Assembly (NCBI GenBank): GCA_949316235.1
Contig: OX438754.1
Span: 5,813,501 to 5,877,500 of the forward strand
Direction of reading: 5' to 3'
DNA length: 64,000 nucleotides
From: Oegoconia quadripuncta
Taxonomy: Eukaryota; Arthropoda; Insecta; Lepidoptera; Autostichidae
Positions 21,974-32,657 of this stretch are shown one piece after another (position 1 is the first letter of the stretch; each line of letters opens with the position of its first letter). A program made the position numbers and the translations under genes. The notes beneath the pieces are model-generated. The model did not search any database. It was not told the DNA's origin and saw only the letters and a list, made by a program, of their open reading frames with translations.

Positions 21974-22164
21974 TTAATGATTGTGTTGATTTCTACATCG
22001 CACTATTTCATCGTAGAATGTAAACACCGAAGCCCTACAGCCAGCCGACTGCCACTTGGTGCATGGCCACATTACTTTGGCGCCTGTATACCGGCTGTGT
22101 CGGCCGTATCTGTATTTACCAATCTGTATAAGGGGTTTGCCGCGCTGTGACGTCGTATACACAA
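21974..22164 (-). CDS. mod(mdg4): mod(mdg4)-type last exon, FLYWCH finger (exon 9)
   Basis: Acceptor atttaacttttcacAG, then 62 residues. Finger: QRGKPLIQIGKYRYGRHS, VMWPC (W32, C34), SAGCRAS (C42), NQHNH (H60, H62), then TAA. It is nearly consensus throughout. In transcript order it is the FLYWCH exon that immediately follows the three psq exons. Confidence 0.9.
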
Positions 22165-22504
22165 CTGTGAAAAGTTAAATTACCATCAATCACATAAGTG
22201 AATGAATACCTTTATTGTTCAAAACTTACAGAAGTGGATTACATGAAACTAATACATAATAAAAGGTTACAAAGGCTCCGAAATAAGAAAAAACACATTA
22301 CCTAAGATATAAAAGCTCATTTCATTTGTCCATTAAATTTAAAAAATAGACACGATATTATTTATTTATCGCTTTATTGTAGGTACAAAGAAAATATAAT
22401 AATTCAACAAGAAAATCTATTCCAGCTAAAGAAGAGTTATGCATAAACAAACAAATAGTATGAAACACTACGACAAATTTACTGATAAAGGCAAAGTAAT
22501 ACGT

Positions 22505-22918
22505 ATTTATATACAGGGTGAATTTGAATTCGTGTAATTCCCATTAACCAGTGACGCCACTCTTGATTTCAAATAACTTTCCCCAAAGAACCATAGTCAA
22601 ATTCGATCAAAAAATTTCCGATTACACATATACAAAGTAAACAATTCTGAAACCACCTTTAGTGTGGAAATCCAACAATTTTCGGCTGGTGACTCCACTC
22701 CTGATTACGAACAATTTTCATTCGAATTATTCGAGTATTCGGTCGAAAATTGTTGGACTTCCATACAAAAGGTGGTTTCAGAATGATTTACTTTGTATGG
22801 GTATTCAAAATTTTTTTGATCGAATTCTATTATGGTTCCTTGGAGAAAGTTGTTCGTAATCAGAAGTGAAGTCACCAGTAAACAGGAATTACACGAATTC
22901 AAATTCACTCTGTATAAT
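22505..22918. mobile_element. MITE with CAGGGTGAATTTG-type ends, copy 2
   Basis: Ends TATACAGGGTGAATTTGAAT and, inverted, TATACAGAGTGAATTTGAAT. Internal inverted segments repeat (CCAACAATTTTCG and CGAAAATTGTTGG), so the whole element can fold back. It ends 14 bp from the stop codon of the first psq exon. Confidence 0.8.
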
Positions 22919-22932
22919 GAACTACCAATATA

Positions 22933-23102
22933 TCACTTCCTATTCAGTCTCTTCCAAAGCGTCATCACGGGTAATTTGAACAATGTACTTGCTTCTTTAT
23001 AAGCCATGCCTTGATTAACGGCACTCACAGCGATACTCATGGTTGCTTCATCCCAAGCAACTGGTCCAGGTTTCCTGCCCCTCTTTTTAGGCCCAGGTAT
23101 TG
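22933..23102 (-). CDS. psq-type helix-turn-helix last exon (a)
   Basis: Acceptor cattttatttcAG and the same phase-1 start, then 55 residues and TGA. A basic leader PGPKKRGRKPGP (AT-hook-like GRKPGP) is followed by WDEATMSIAVSAV, GMAYKEAST, then FKLPVMTLWKRL: the pattern of a pipsqueak-family helix-turn-helix. In Drosophila, psq domains occur in BTB proteins, where they bind GAGA-like DNA. It lies in series with the FLYWCH exons, same strand and phase, so I infer it is an alternative last exon of the same gene. Confidence 0.82.
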
Positions 23103-23474
23103 CTGAAATAAAATGTTAAAATGCATATATAAACATTAAACCGCAATTGTAACTCATTTCGTAGAAATTTTTTGCTGGTAAATGTGGGAATTTGCTTTGA
23201 TGTTTTCTTGGTAATTTGAACCAAACACTTTCACTGCAAAGGAGTTCTTAGATTTCAGGATATGACACATGTAATTTCCTTAAAGTCTCATCCCGTCTAT
23301 AGGCGGACTTTCGTTACAAATGGATACCTGCGATATGACAGTCTGCTCACAGATAGCTTAGACGTTAAGACTAGGCGTCATCACTAGTGGGGATGAGGTA
23401 CTCCTCTTAAGATGTTACAGATGTGTTTGTGAGAGATATAATGTCATACGACACAGGATCACGAACACCTTCGG

Positions 23475-24195
23475 CCAATATGTCGGTTTTAATTGGCATA
23501 ATCTAATTGTCCTAATATAAATCCGCATAACAGACTTGGCATAACGCAAATGCGCATAATATTAAATCCGCCTAATAATAAAACAGCATAATATAAATGT
23601 GCATATCATTATCTAGTATAACTTTAATATTTATAAAATCAATTTACATAACATATTACCGAGTACCCATACATAGTTATTTAAGGCTGTATAAAACTTG
23701 CTCATCATATTGTGGCGAGCGAGCAAGATGGGTCGGAGCACCCCGACACTGTTGGTTAGGTTCAGAAGGTTAAGGCCTTAGCCTTCGATGTTAGGTTGAA
23801 CGTATAATATAAAAATAGAAGCTTTATTTTAAAACAAATGACTTACTAGATATAATGTACGTTTTATTTTTGGCAGGAACGTTTGCTGATAGTCGCGGGA
23901 CTTTTTCAGCTTCACCGGGCGGGTGGGCGAGCGCGGGAGCGTACGCACAATAATGTACGTTAGTCACTCTCACAATTTATTTCGAATTTTTCATGAGTAT
24001 GAAAACTAACATTATACTTATTAAATTTATGCTTTGTTATTGTTATGAATATTAATATTATGCACGTTAAGATTATGCGTTCGCATTTTATAGAAATTAA
24101 GATTATGCGGTTTTAAAATTATGCGGATTATGTTATGCGAGTTAAAAATAGGAGTATTTAATGTATGCGTTTTAATATAGACCCGTCGGTTTTAC
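23475..24195. mobile_element. Element with clustered GCATAAT motifs in opposed arms
   Basis: The left part (23.49-23.62 kb) repeats GCATAAT/GCATAAC several times. The right part (24.06-24.17 kb) repeats the reverse complement ATTATGCG. TCGGTTTTA occurs near both outer edges. The GC-rich middle contains GGGCGGGTGGGCGAGCGCGG. No coding frame is intact. It looks like a non-autonomous foldback-type transposon of unknown family. Confidence 0.45.
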
Positions 24196-24417
24196 CTTGC
24201 TAAAGTTCACAGCCTCGTCTTTGAACAGAACATTATGCAGAGTCACACTCCATTTTGCACGATGACACACAAAATGTTACCTGTTTTGATATGTATTGGA
24301 CTTTGTGCTTTTTTGTGTTGTAATGATAAAACTGCCCTTCGGTGACGTGTCAGTGAAAGCGTTAACTACGGAAGTTTTTTTAATAGTTTCTGTCTACATT
24401 ATCTATAGAGCGTAGAG

Positions 24418-24715
24418 CGTCGGTAGCTCAGCGGTTAAGACGCGGTCTCCCAATTCGGGAGGTCCGGATTCGATTCCTACTCAGGCCATGTACCAATGAG
24501 TTTTTAAATTTAATTACTTATGTGCATTTATCCGACTGCTCTTAAACGGTGAAGGAAAACATCGAGAGGAAACCTGCATGCCTGAGAAATAAAAATTCAA
24601 GGGCATGTGAAGTCCTCAACCCGCGTTGGGCCAACGTAGTGGATTATGGCCCATACTAACTCATTATACGAGAGAAGACCTATATCCGTGCAATGGGATG
24701 TTTACGGACTGATGA
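24418..24715 (+). repeat. tRNA-derived SINE, family D
   Basis: Head GTCGGTAGCTCAGCGGTTAA with B box GGATTCGATTCC. Body AACATCGAGAGGAAACCTGC and CGCGTTGGGCCAACGTAGTG, ending in TGATGATGA. It is not a free tRNA gene because the tRNA-like part continues into this body. It ends 10 bp from the stop of psq exon b. Confidence 0.8.
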
Positions 24716-24724
24716 TGACATTAT

Positions 24725-24966
24725 CTATAACGCCTTACCAGCATCATTTTTATCCGCTTCGATGACCTGGACATTTTGGGGCTCTAGATTATGTAGACCT
24801 AATTTCACTTTTCTCCATATATCTGTTTGGGGCACACCGAATACTCTACTAGCCATTGCGTATGTTGTGCCTCGCTTAACAGCTGTAAGAGCCATGTTCA
24901 TGGCTGTTTCTCCATCCCAGATTCGTGGTCTAGGTTGCCTGCCTTTCTTTTTCTGGACAAGACGTG
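24725..24966 (-). CDS. psq-type helix-turn-helix last exon (b)
   Basis: Acceptor tatttttattttAG, phase-1 start, then 79 residues and TAG. Basic leader RLVQKKKGRQPRPR, then WDGETAMNMALTAV, GTTYAMASRVFGVP and DIWRK complete the helix-turn-helix. A tail of about 28 residues (HNLEPQNVQVIEADKNDAGK) follows, longer than in exon a. The second helix AMASRVFGVP is nearly identical to that of psq exon c, so b and c are recent duplicates. A DNA-binding isoform is likely; attribution to the FLYWCH gene rests on position and phase. Confidence 0.82.
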
Positions 24967-25136
24967 CTAAAATAAAAATAAAAACTGTCAAGTATAAAAT
25001 CGTGATCTGAAGGCACTGTATCTCACATTTGAACTAACAAACACAAATATTTAGTTAAATATAATTTAAATGTATTAAAAGAAACCGTAAAATAAAGTCT
25101 GTAACAAAACAAAACAATGTATTTGTGTAGTGTATC

Positions 25137-25206
25137 AACTATCTGGTATCCACAACACTAGCCTAGTTGCTTAGTGTGGAACTAGATGGCGCTGTTTGTA
25201 TATGTC
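25137..25206 (+). repeat. Family B SINE fragment
   Basis: Only the 3' body is left (ATCTGGTATCCACAACACTA, ACTAGATGGCGCTG). Confidence 0.7.
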
Positions 25207-25539
25207 CAAGGATTCCATTTCGACACTTGGAAATTAATAATTTTCGGATTCTTTTGCTGTGGTGTGAAACTTTCCTTCATGCCTAATTTAAAGATTCTAG
25301 ATTAACGGAAAGTGTTTAAGTTTTTGATGACATACAATGCAACAATTAGTCGCATACTAAATACGTGTTGAAATGTTGAAAAGGCCTATCGCTTTGTCGC
25401 ATTCAGTTAGAAGCTTGAACCTTTTCAGGACATATATACGGCTGTAAACCTTAGTATGTAATACTAATTTCATGTTGATACAAAACAGAGGTCTTGTTCT
25501 TTGACAGTCATTTTAAACAACTTTGACAAGATTTGAATA

Positions 25540-26115
25540 TAATAGATAAATATTTAGGACACTTACATCAATCACCTAGTCCAAAACTAAGCAAAGCTAT
25601 AGAGATAAATTCGACCTTTGTACATTTGTATTTAATTCTTTTTAATGTGTAATTTGATCTGTGTGTACAATAAAGTGTTAATAATAAATAAAGTTTGTAC
25701 TATGGACACTAGAAAATAGATAAACCTACATAAATATTTATATAAATAAATAATAAATAAATATTTCGGACACTTACACCAATCATCTGGTCCCAAACTA
25801 AGCAAAGCTTGTACTATGGATACTAGATAACGGATAAACATACATAAATATTTATATAAACATCCATGACTCAGGAATAAATGTTCATATTCATCACACA
25901 AACATTTACCCGTCGCGGGATTCAAACCCGCAACCGTTGATTTCGCTGACAGGGTCACTATCCACTACACCAATCGGTCGTCAACATATAAACATGCATG
26001 ACTCGGGAATGTTCGTGTTGAACATGCAAACATTTATCCCTTGCGGGGTTCGAACCAGCCACCGTTAGTTTCGCAGACAGGGTCACTATCTACTCCACTA
26101 TATCTATAATAGGTC
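25540..26115 (-). repeat. Cluster of family A SINEs
   Basis: A tail fragment (25541-25600), a complete copy (about 25741-25979, B box intact) and a degraded copy (about 25984-26115) follow each other, all on the minus strand. The complete copy carries an open frame of about 100 codons that is only the SINE itself. Confidence 0.8.
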
Positions 26116-26165
26116 GTCACCATCTGTAATTACAGAGCTTTTTATATATCCAGTTGCTCTTAAGT

Positions 26166-26371
26166 CTATAATGTCATACCAGTCTTCCTATTCGCTTGAA
26201 TAGTCTGTAGAATACATGGATCTGAATTCGCTTTTCTCCATAGAGTCATCGGGGGCACCCCGAAAACTCTGCTAGCCATTCTGTACGGTATGCCTTCTTT
26301 TACAGCTGCAAGAGCTATTTCCATCGATTCTTCACTCCAACTATGTTCTCCACGTTTGTGGCGAGGTTTTT
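26166..26371 (-). CDS. psq-type helix-turn-helix last exon (c)
   Basis: Acceptor gtttttttattttAG, phase-1 start, then 67 residues and TAG. Leader KPRHKRGEHS, then WSEESMEIALAAV, GIPYRMASRVFGVP and MTLWRK form the helix-turn-helix. A tail of about 20 residues ends GMTL. The exon starts with AA after the acceptor, so a common donor ending in T would create a stop here: a small constraint on the shared upstream exon. It is the first psq exon in transcript order. Confidence 0.83.
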
Positions 26372-26599
26372 CTAAAATAAAAAAACATAGTCAAGTAGGA
26401 TTCGTACCTAACGTGTACACAGACAAACTTTTTGCACTGATATACTCAAAGTTGTATAGAGATCAAATGAAAGTAGTGTGTTGGAAGTTGGGGACAGGTA
26501 CCACTGTACATATAGATAACGTCACGACCTTTATCCCAAATGGGGTGGTCAGAAATATCCCAAACAATATTATTTGGGTTTGCCAAACATTAAAAGTTT

Positions 26600-26760
26600 A
26601 AAGATTGAAACAACATCCACGGTTCACTTTATGAAATATACAGAAATGCACACGTGACAGTGGGTGAGCCAATCGCCGATGAAACGTGCAAAACTATAGA
26701 TGTTTTTCGGTGTAAAGTCCCTTAGTCGCCTTAGAGACGGGTTGGTACTACTACACAGCA
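26600..26760. repeat. Dispersed repeat, source-like copy of the satellite core
   Basis: TATGAAATATACAGAAATGC, ACACGTGACAGTGGGTGAGC and CAATCGCCGATGAAACGTGC. Its reverse complement aligns with the unit of the 17 kb minisatellite over about 70 bp, apart from a small indel. Confidence 0.6.
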
Positions 26761-27390
26761 CAGGTACCACTGTCTTCATTCAATTTCTTATTCTACCACT
26801 GCAATTTATGCTGAGATGGCGACCAAGTGTGACGCCAATTAGCAAAAAATTGTAACTAAGTATTTATTTTTAGGCCGTTTGGATTTCTGTAAAGTAAGCA
26901 ATTGGTACTTATAATACTACTTACATCTACGTGTGTGTAAAGCTAGAAATATTATTCAAATGAAAAAGTACTTGCACAAGATCCACAGTTTAAATAAATT
27001 TATTTACTACCAATTTCGACTGCTAACTTTAACAAACAACGACATTTATAACTTATAACATTGTGGGCTATATAAACTGTCATCTTCCTTTTCTGTACAT
27101 AGTATAAAAAGTTATATACATTGAATACTACAAAGTTACCATTATCCTATAAAAATATGGTTACACGTCATAATGTTTATACATTTCCTTTAGACTTTAT
27201 ATTTTCAAATTACGTAACTAACAATGATATATTTTGATAAGTAAAGTAAATATTCAACATCAATTCATAATGGTATATAATAACTGAGCTAACTATGATA
27301 GACACATATAAATATTATATTGAGTAATATTGCACGGGCCTTGATTCCTCAACACATATAGGTTAGGTTGGTTGGGCTATCAAATTTAAT
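26761..27390. other. Interval without recognisable gene
   Basis: AT-rich spacer; no exon signature on either strand. Confidence 0.45.
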
Positions 27391-27391
27391 A

Positions 27392-27812
27392 TTGGGTCTT
27401 TACCTATGAAATTGAAGTTTTTTTTCTTCGTTAATCATATGTACCAATTCCTGCGACTTTCAAAGCTATATCCAAATTTGTTTTATATTTGGAAAATTGA
27501 ATATTATTTCAAGGTTACACATGAAATATTTTTTAATTTCTGGGCTAAATCGCATAATAAAAAAAAAATTGAACAGAGCTCTTTTCATGTGCTTCCCAAA
27601 TCATTTCTTAGATTCGATGAAACTTTTATAAAGCGGTTGCTTTTAAAAATTAACGCTGCCTATACTTAACTTAATGTTATTCGATAATACACACAAGTTT
27701 AGCTAAATTTGGATTTGCCGTTCCCAAAAAAAAATCAAAAACGTTTGTATGGAGAAAACAGCCTTAATGAAATTCTTCATACAAAACGCCAATCTCATAG
27801 GTAAGGAGCTAA
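27392..27812. mobile_element. Mariner-like MITE, copy 4
   Basis: Ends TTGGGTCTTTACC and GGTAAGGAGCTAA with TA on both sides (27390-27391, 27813-27814). Orientation as in copy 2. Confidence 0.85.
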
Positions 27813-28229
27813 TATTTTGTTCAGACTATAATAGGCAGTTATATCGTTAAATACAAAAGAAGTACCTAGTTAGGTGCAGTTTGTAACTTTACACCACGTG
27901 ACCTTGTTCGACTGTCATGCCATAAAAAATTGTTGGTTGCTAATGCTAACCCCAGAGATAGGATTGACGTATTGACCACTCCCCATGAGGTAACCCGCTA
28001 GTTCGTTTGTTTGTTATCTTTAAAAACGTAAATAACTATGGCATTACATCAAACATTTCAAGAATATTATATGTGTGGTGTGTGTGTGTGTGTGGTGTTG
28101 ACGGTACGGATTACATAATTTATAAATCGTAACGCTAGATATGAATCGTACCTAAATAAATTGTACATAGCACGCAAAAAATTTCAAAATTCTTATATAT
28201 TTCTTTAAAGTGTACATGATGAATATTTA

Positions 28230-28458
28230 AGAAGCACTCGTGGCGCAGTCGCGAAGTAAAGCAATGTCTGGTGCGGTCATCCTTGGATGGGTGACCACTA
28301 ATGGAATTTTAATACGAGTATTTCCGTGCTACGGTGGGCACGTTAAATTGTCGGTCCCAGTTGTTTTCAATTGAGGGTAAGGCAGTCGATAAGCTATGTC
28401 GGCACTGGGCCCGCATGGTGAGAGCTTCTCCCAGTGAGAGGAACAGGAAGGGATGATG
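28230..28458 (+). repeat. 5S rRNA-derived SINE
   Basis: After GAAGCACTCGTGGCGCAGTC the element reads AAGCAATGTCTGGTGCGGTC, then TCCTTGGATGGGTGACC. This follows the internal control region of 5S rRNA (AAGCAGCGTCGGGCGCGGTT, then ACTTGGATGGGGGACC). A unique body follows (GATAAGCTATGTCGGCACTG) and a GATGATGATGATGG tail. It is not a functional 5S gene: the 5' part is not 5S and the 3' part diverges. It ends 16 bp before the stop of the next exon on the other strand. Confidence 0.75.
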
Positions 28459-28473
28459 ATGATGGATATTTAT

Positions 28474-28664
28474 TCAGTGATTATGTTGATATCTGCTATC
28501 AACAATCATATCATCGACTGTAGTGACGGCAGCTTTACAATCGGTTGACCTCCTCTTGTTGCAGATCCAGTATCGTGTCCTGCCAGCGGCACGTGTGAAG
28601 TTGTACCGGTATTTGCCGTGGTCAATCACTGGCTTCCCACGTTTAGATACCCCGAAGCTGGGGC
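28474..28664 (-). CDS. mod(mdg4): mod(mdg4)-type last exon, FLYWCH finger (exon 10)
   Basis: Acceptor tttatttttcaaAG, then 62 residues. Finger: KRGKPVIDHGKYRYNFTR, RYWIC (W32, C34), TDCKAAVTTV (C42), YQHNH (H60, H62), then TGA. It belongs to a tight subgroup with the exons at 30.3 and 31.9 kb (KYRYNFTR, WxCNKR), which share even the acceptor context TTTTTCAAAG. The stop codon overlaps a polyadenylation hexamer (CACTGAATAAA), so the 3' untranslated region can be very short. A 5S-derived SINE begins right beyond. Confidence 0.9.
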
Positions 28665-29039
28665 CTTTGAAAAATAAATTGGTACAAATAAATTCACTGC
28701 TACATTGATGATGGTTCAGATAACACCTGTTGCTGTGATCTTTTTATACACGGGTTAGGAACTTCAATCACACCTGGATAGTACCGGGGTTATATTCGCA
28801 ACCCCCAACTTATTTGGGGCCAGACCCACTCTTTTCTCTCAAACTCCCCTTTAATCTTAAACAGCCTCATACGTCATAAAATTACTCTTATCGAAATTTC
28901 AATGTCGAATGTTACTATGTCTGTCACTTTCACACTTACAGGCGCGTGCAAAAGTGAGAAACGCATGTTTGCAATTTTTCTTAGCAAAATTACTGAAAAA
29001 TTACAATACAATATTCTTTATAGTATAATGGAATTTAGA

Positions 29040-29345
29040 ATAAATTTGTAGTAATACCAATCGAACGCTTGGGCAGCCTCATCACTAAAAGTGACCACCC
29101 CATTCAGACACATTATGGCTATGGGAAATTTGTCGATCGAAGAAGAGGTAGCGTGCACGATCCTATAATAAATTACGTTAAAGTCTTAAGTTATATGATT
29201 TATACCATTCGTACATACCAACCTTCAAGTACGACATTGGAACCTTCAAGAAACGGGCCTACACCTTCCTCAAAGGCCGGCAACGCATCTGTGACCCTTT
29301 TGGTGTTTCAGGTGACCCGCATGCTCATTTGCCTCAAAAATAAAA
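29040..29345 (+). mobile_element. LINE 3' remnant
   Basis: The plus strand shows YDIGTFKKRAYTFLKGRQR, then ICDPFGVSGDPHAHLPQK before a stop, the usual end of a lepidopteran LINE ORF. It is truncated at its 5' side. Confidence 0.6.
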
Positions 29346-30322
29346 TTAAAAAAAACCAACTATGTATGCACTTATTTTCATTAATGCTATAGTCACTATA
29401 TCTTGTTTTATAATATAAGCTACTTACTCGCCTATTGTTAAATATGTTACAAGGACCAAATGTTGTAATACAAAAAAAATCATTTTGTATTTGATATATT
29501 TGCATGAACATTTGTACCGTTAACCAAGATCGAAGCCGACAGTCTTCGACAAAAGACGGTTTACAATTCAGTAGATCAGACTGACACACGTCAGTGGTTC
29601 CAGTTTTAAAAAAATGTTTCAGTTAAAGGGAATGAGTTCATTATTTAATTTATTATAATAGCGACGACCAATCAATAGCCTAAGGTTAGGCTTGTGTTTG
29701 CCAACTGTACTTCCTCGACTTAGGGAGGCTCTACGGACAGAAACTCGCCCTCGCGAACTTCGCCTCAGCGACCCACTCGCCGTCCGTAGCATAATTCGTA
29801 ATAGAGGCCAAGTATACAACCAGTTGTTCATAAAAAAAAAAAAAACATACTTACAGTGGTAGGTGAGAACGTGCCACCACCGACACATACAACTTAATGT
29901 AACTAAGACATTAAAAGGAATCATCATAAACATTATTTGTTTGTATACATTTTATTGCACAACATAAAAAGAATAAAAATGCAATAATAGGAATGCACAA
30001 GGCGAATTTATCCATTTAGGGATCTCTTCCAATTAAATTAGTAGCCAAACTAGTATAAGTAAATGCAGAATAGGTATTCAACACAATAATATTATTAACT
30101 ATTTAATGTATACATGGGTACGACATAATATACCTAAACTTAAATATGTACTAAAAACTTACATATATAAATAAGTACTATAAAAGGTACTAAATACATA
30201 ATCATTCCTCAATTCGACTTTCGCAGTTGATTGCACTCTGTAAATTGTTTAATATAATGGAGTTTTATTGCAATGTCAAAATCAAATTTAATTGAATTAA
30301 TGTTTAAAATCTAGTATCGCAT
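29346..30322. other. Interval without recognisable gene
   Basis: Short open frames at 29308-29589 and 29619-29933 (minus) show no domain. An A-run lies at 29830-29843. No further array exon was found. Confidence 0.45.
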
Positions 30323-30510
30323 TCAGTGACTATGTCGGTTTTTCATATAAATAATCATGTTGTCCACTGTAGTAACGGAAGCTTTACAATTGGCCGATCT
30401 CCTTTTGTTGCAGAGCCAAAACCGTCTCTGTCCACAGATTCGAGTGAAATTGTATCTGTATTTGCCATACTCGACCACTGGATTTCCTCGGTTAGACACC
30501 CCGAATACCG
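30323..30510 (-). CDS. mod(mdg4): mod(mdg4)-type last exon, FLYWCH finger (exon 11)
   Basis: Acceptor gttttatttttcaaAG, then 61 residues. Finger: NRGNPVVEYGKYRYNFTR, FWLC (W31, C33), ANCKASVTTV (C41), NRHSH (H59, H61), then TGA. About 72% of positions match the exon at 31.9 kb when aligned by eye without gaps: a recent tandem duplicate. Ser replaces Asn between the His ligands in both. Confidence 0.9.
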
Positions 30511-30640
30511 CTTTGAAAAATAAAACAAATCAAATAAGTCCAATGTATAGGTACATGAAATTTGTTACGACCAAGGAGCATTTAGGTACATAGAGGCGAT
30601 GGTGTAATGCGTGATTTTAAAATGAAGCTCGGAAATATAC

Positions 30641-31130
30641 GGTCTAACAATATTAACCCGACAAACTTTGGCAATTGCACGTACATGACAATAAAATAAT
30701 ATATTCATTAAAAACACTAGCATTAAAATGTTTGTTTCCGCGTAAAAAAATAAATGTAAGTGCAAATGAAAATACAAATTAACAGACTTACTTCATTTCG
30801 ATTGTACTTTATTTTATCAATGAGCAAAAACAGGCAACGTTCATATGGAAGACGCCAAAGGGGGTGGCGGGGCGCAGGGCGAAACCAATCACAGTAAGTC
30901 GTGTGGTCACCTTTCGGCGTCTTCAAAGATACCGCGGCACGTGTTTGTGTGTTGTGGCAAAGTACTTAGAGCGCGCGGCCATTAAGGACCAACTCACAAA
31001 ATTGACATTTCTAAATTTTATTTTTTGAATAAAATCTGTTAACTTTAATGTTTAATTTTTTATTTTTTTCGTAATAGGTACATCCTATACATACACTCTG
31101 CAACGTTTGTCGGGTTAATTTTGTTAGACC
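30641..31130. mobile_element. MITE with GGTCTAACAAAAT ends, copy 1
   Basis: Left end GGTCTAACAATATTAACCCG; right end, inverted, GGTCTAACAAAATTAACCCG. It shares GATACCGCGGCACGTGTTTG with the copy at 33.7 kb and is about 145 bp longer. The right flank is TTATAA; the left flank does not match, so the target duplication is unresolved. Confidence 0.8.
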
Positions 31131-31918
31131 TTATAAGGGAAAGATGTAACTGAATTTCTTGTCGAGTTTCCTGGAAATATCTGCAAAAGGTTCAACTGAT
31201 GTAATTGATCCTGTAAAAGTATTACAGCAGACATTCAAATGCCACCAATAGAGTCATATTTCAAGTCCAAGTAATATTATTCAATGAAAACAACGAAAAT
31301 CAGGTTTCACAAAGACCTCTTACTATAATACAACAATAGATAGCAAGAGATAAAGCTAATAATAAATTATAATAAATAACATTTATACTTATTTATTTTA
31401 TAATTTATTATATTTATGTTTGTATCGTACTTAACTCTTGCTTGAAAATTTATATTTAGGAGACGAGAAAAGAATGACAATAACAAAGGTTTCCTCATTC
31501 GCAGAACCGTTTAAAAGCGCCTAGTAAATATAACAATTGCAACTACTGGTATGTCCTTACCAGACATCTATACATGTAACTTGTAATTTATCTAATGAAT
31601 GCATAAAGTCTCTTATCCAACAGATCTTGGTTGATTTTTTCCCTTAAAAATTACGTTTTAGCAAAGTACCACGACGCGGTCTCGGATGAACAAGTCAACC
31701 CTTAGTGGAACGACTGACTCATTCCTCAATTCGACTCTTCGCCCTATGACATGTGAATCGTACACAGTCAAAATTGTACAATTACCAATTAAATCCATTC
31801 ATGATTATTCAATTTGCTATAGCGACTGGCGATTGTTACTGAAAACACTCCAATTTCATGATTACATGGTTTTTAGGAACAACCGGCCATCGTAAATTTT
31901 CTATAGCTCGTTACGTAT
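31131..31918. other. Interval without recognisable gene
   Basis: AT-rich spacer. A short open frame at 31686-31895 (plus) has no recognisable feature. Confidence 0.45.
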
Positions 31919-32106
31919 TCAGTGACTATGAGGATTTTTCATCTTTAAAATCACGTTCTCCATTGTAGTAACAGAAGCCTTACAATTGGCCGATTTCCTT
32001 TTATTGCAATGCCAATACTTTCTCCGTCCACATATTCGAGTGAAGTTGTATCTGTATTTTCCACATTGGACTACTGGATTTCCTCGGCAAGACAACGGGA
32101 ATGTCA
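31919..32106 (-). CDS. mod(mdg4): mod(mdg4)-type last exon, FLYWCH finger (exon 12)
   Basis: Acceptor gtttatttttcaaAG, then 61 residues. Finger: CRGNPVVQCGKYRYNFTR, KYWHC (W31, C33), ANCKASVTTM (C41), NPHSH (H59, H61), then TGA. Sister of exon 11. It carries extra Cys at residues 6 and 14, which are not conserved ligand positions. In transcript order it is the first of the three-exon KYRYNFTR cluster. Confidence 0.9.
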
Positions 32107-32332
32107 CTTTGAAAAATAAACAATATAAATAAGTTCACTGTATTTTCTACCTGAAATTAGTTGTCACGAACATTATTATTATATTTATTAATGAATTGAA
32201 CTTACCATTGCTTTACCAAAACTTGACAAGTTCGACGCTATATTTATTTATTTAGTACCTATTGGAAACAGTACAAGCAAGAGCTTGTTGAAAATGTCAT
32301 GCTAGGATGCAAAATTATTTTTCATGTTTTTT

Positions 32333-32657
32333 TTTAGGCACAACGGATTGGTACTTTACCTCAATCACACCTGATGTTAAGTGAAGATGAGGTCGACGAA
32401 GGTGGAAGCGTACTGACCCGGAAACCCCAACACATTTGGGGGACTGGCTATCTTATCTCTGACAACCGGAACACAACAATACTATTAACATTGCTCCTTG
32501 GCGGCAGATTTAGAAGGTGGTAGCTAGCCAGGCGGACATTTAAAATGCCCTACCACCAACCAAACCGAGTACTTAAACATGTACCCCGCTGGGGATCGAA
32601 CCCGCGACATCCGAATCGTAAACCCAATGTTGTTTACATTGAGCTACGGAAGCGGTT
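32333..32657 (-). repeat. tRNA-like SINE, family C
   Basis: A well-preserved minus copy. The head CTTCCGTAGCTCAATGTAAA and B box CGGGTTCGATCCCCAGCGGG are intact. The body ends with CATCTTCACTTAACATCAGG and a GGTCAAG-like end near 32350. Confidence 0.85.

Noticed and set aside
28230..28350. 5S rRNA gene
   Set aside because: Only the internal promoter region matches. The start and end do not, and a SINE body with GATG tail follows.
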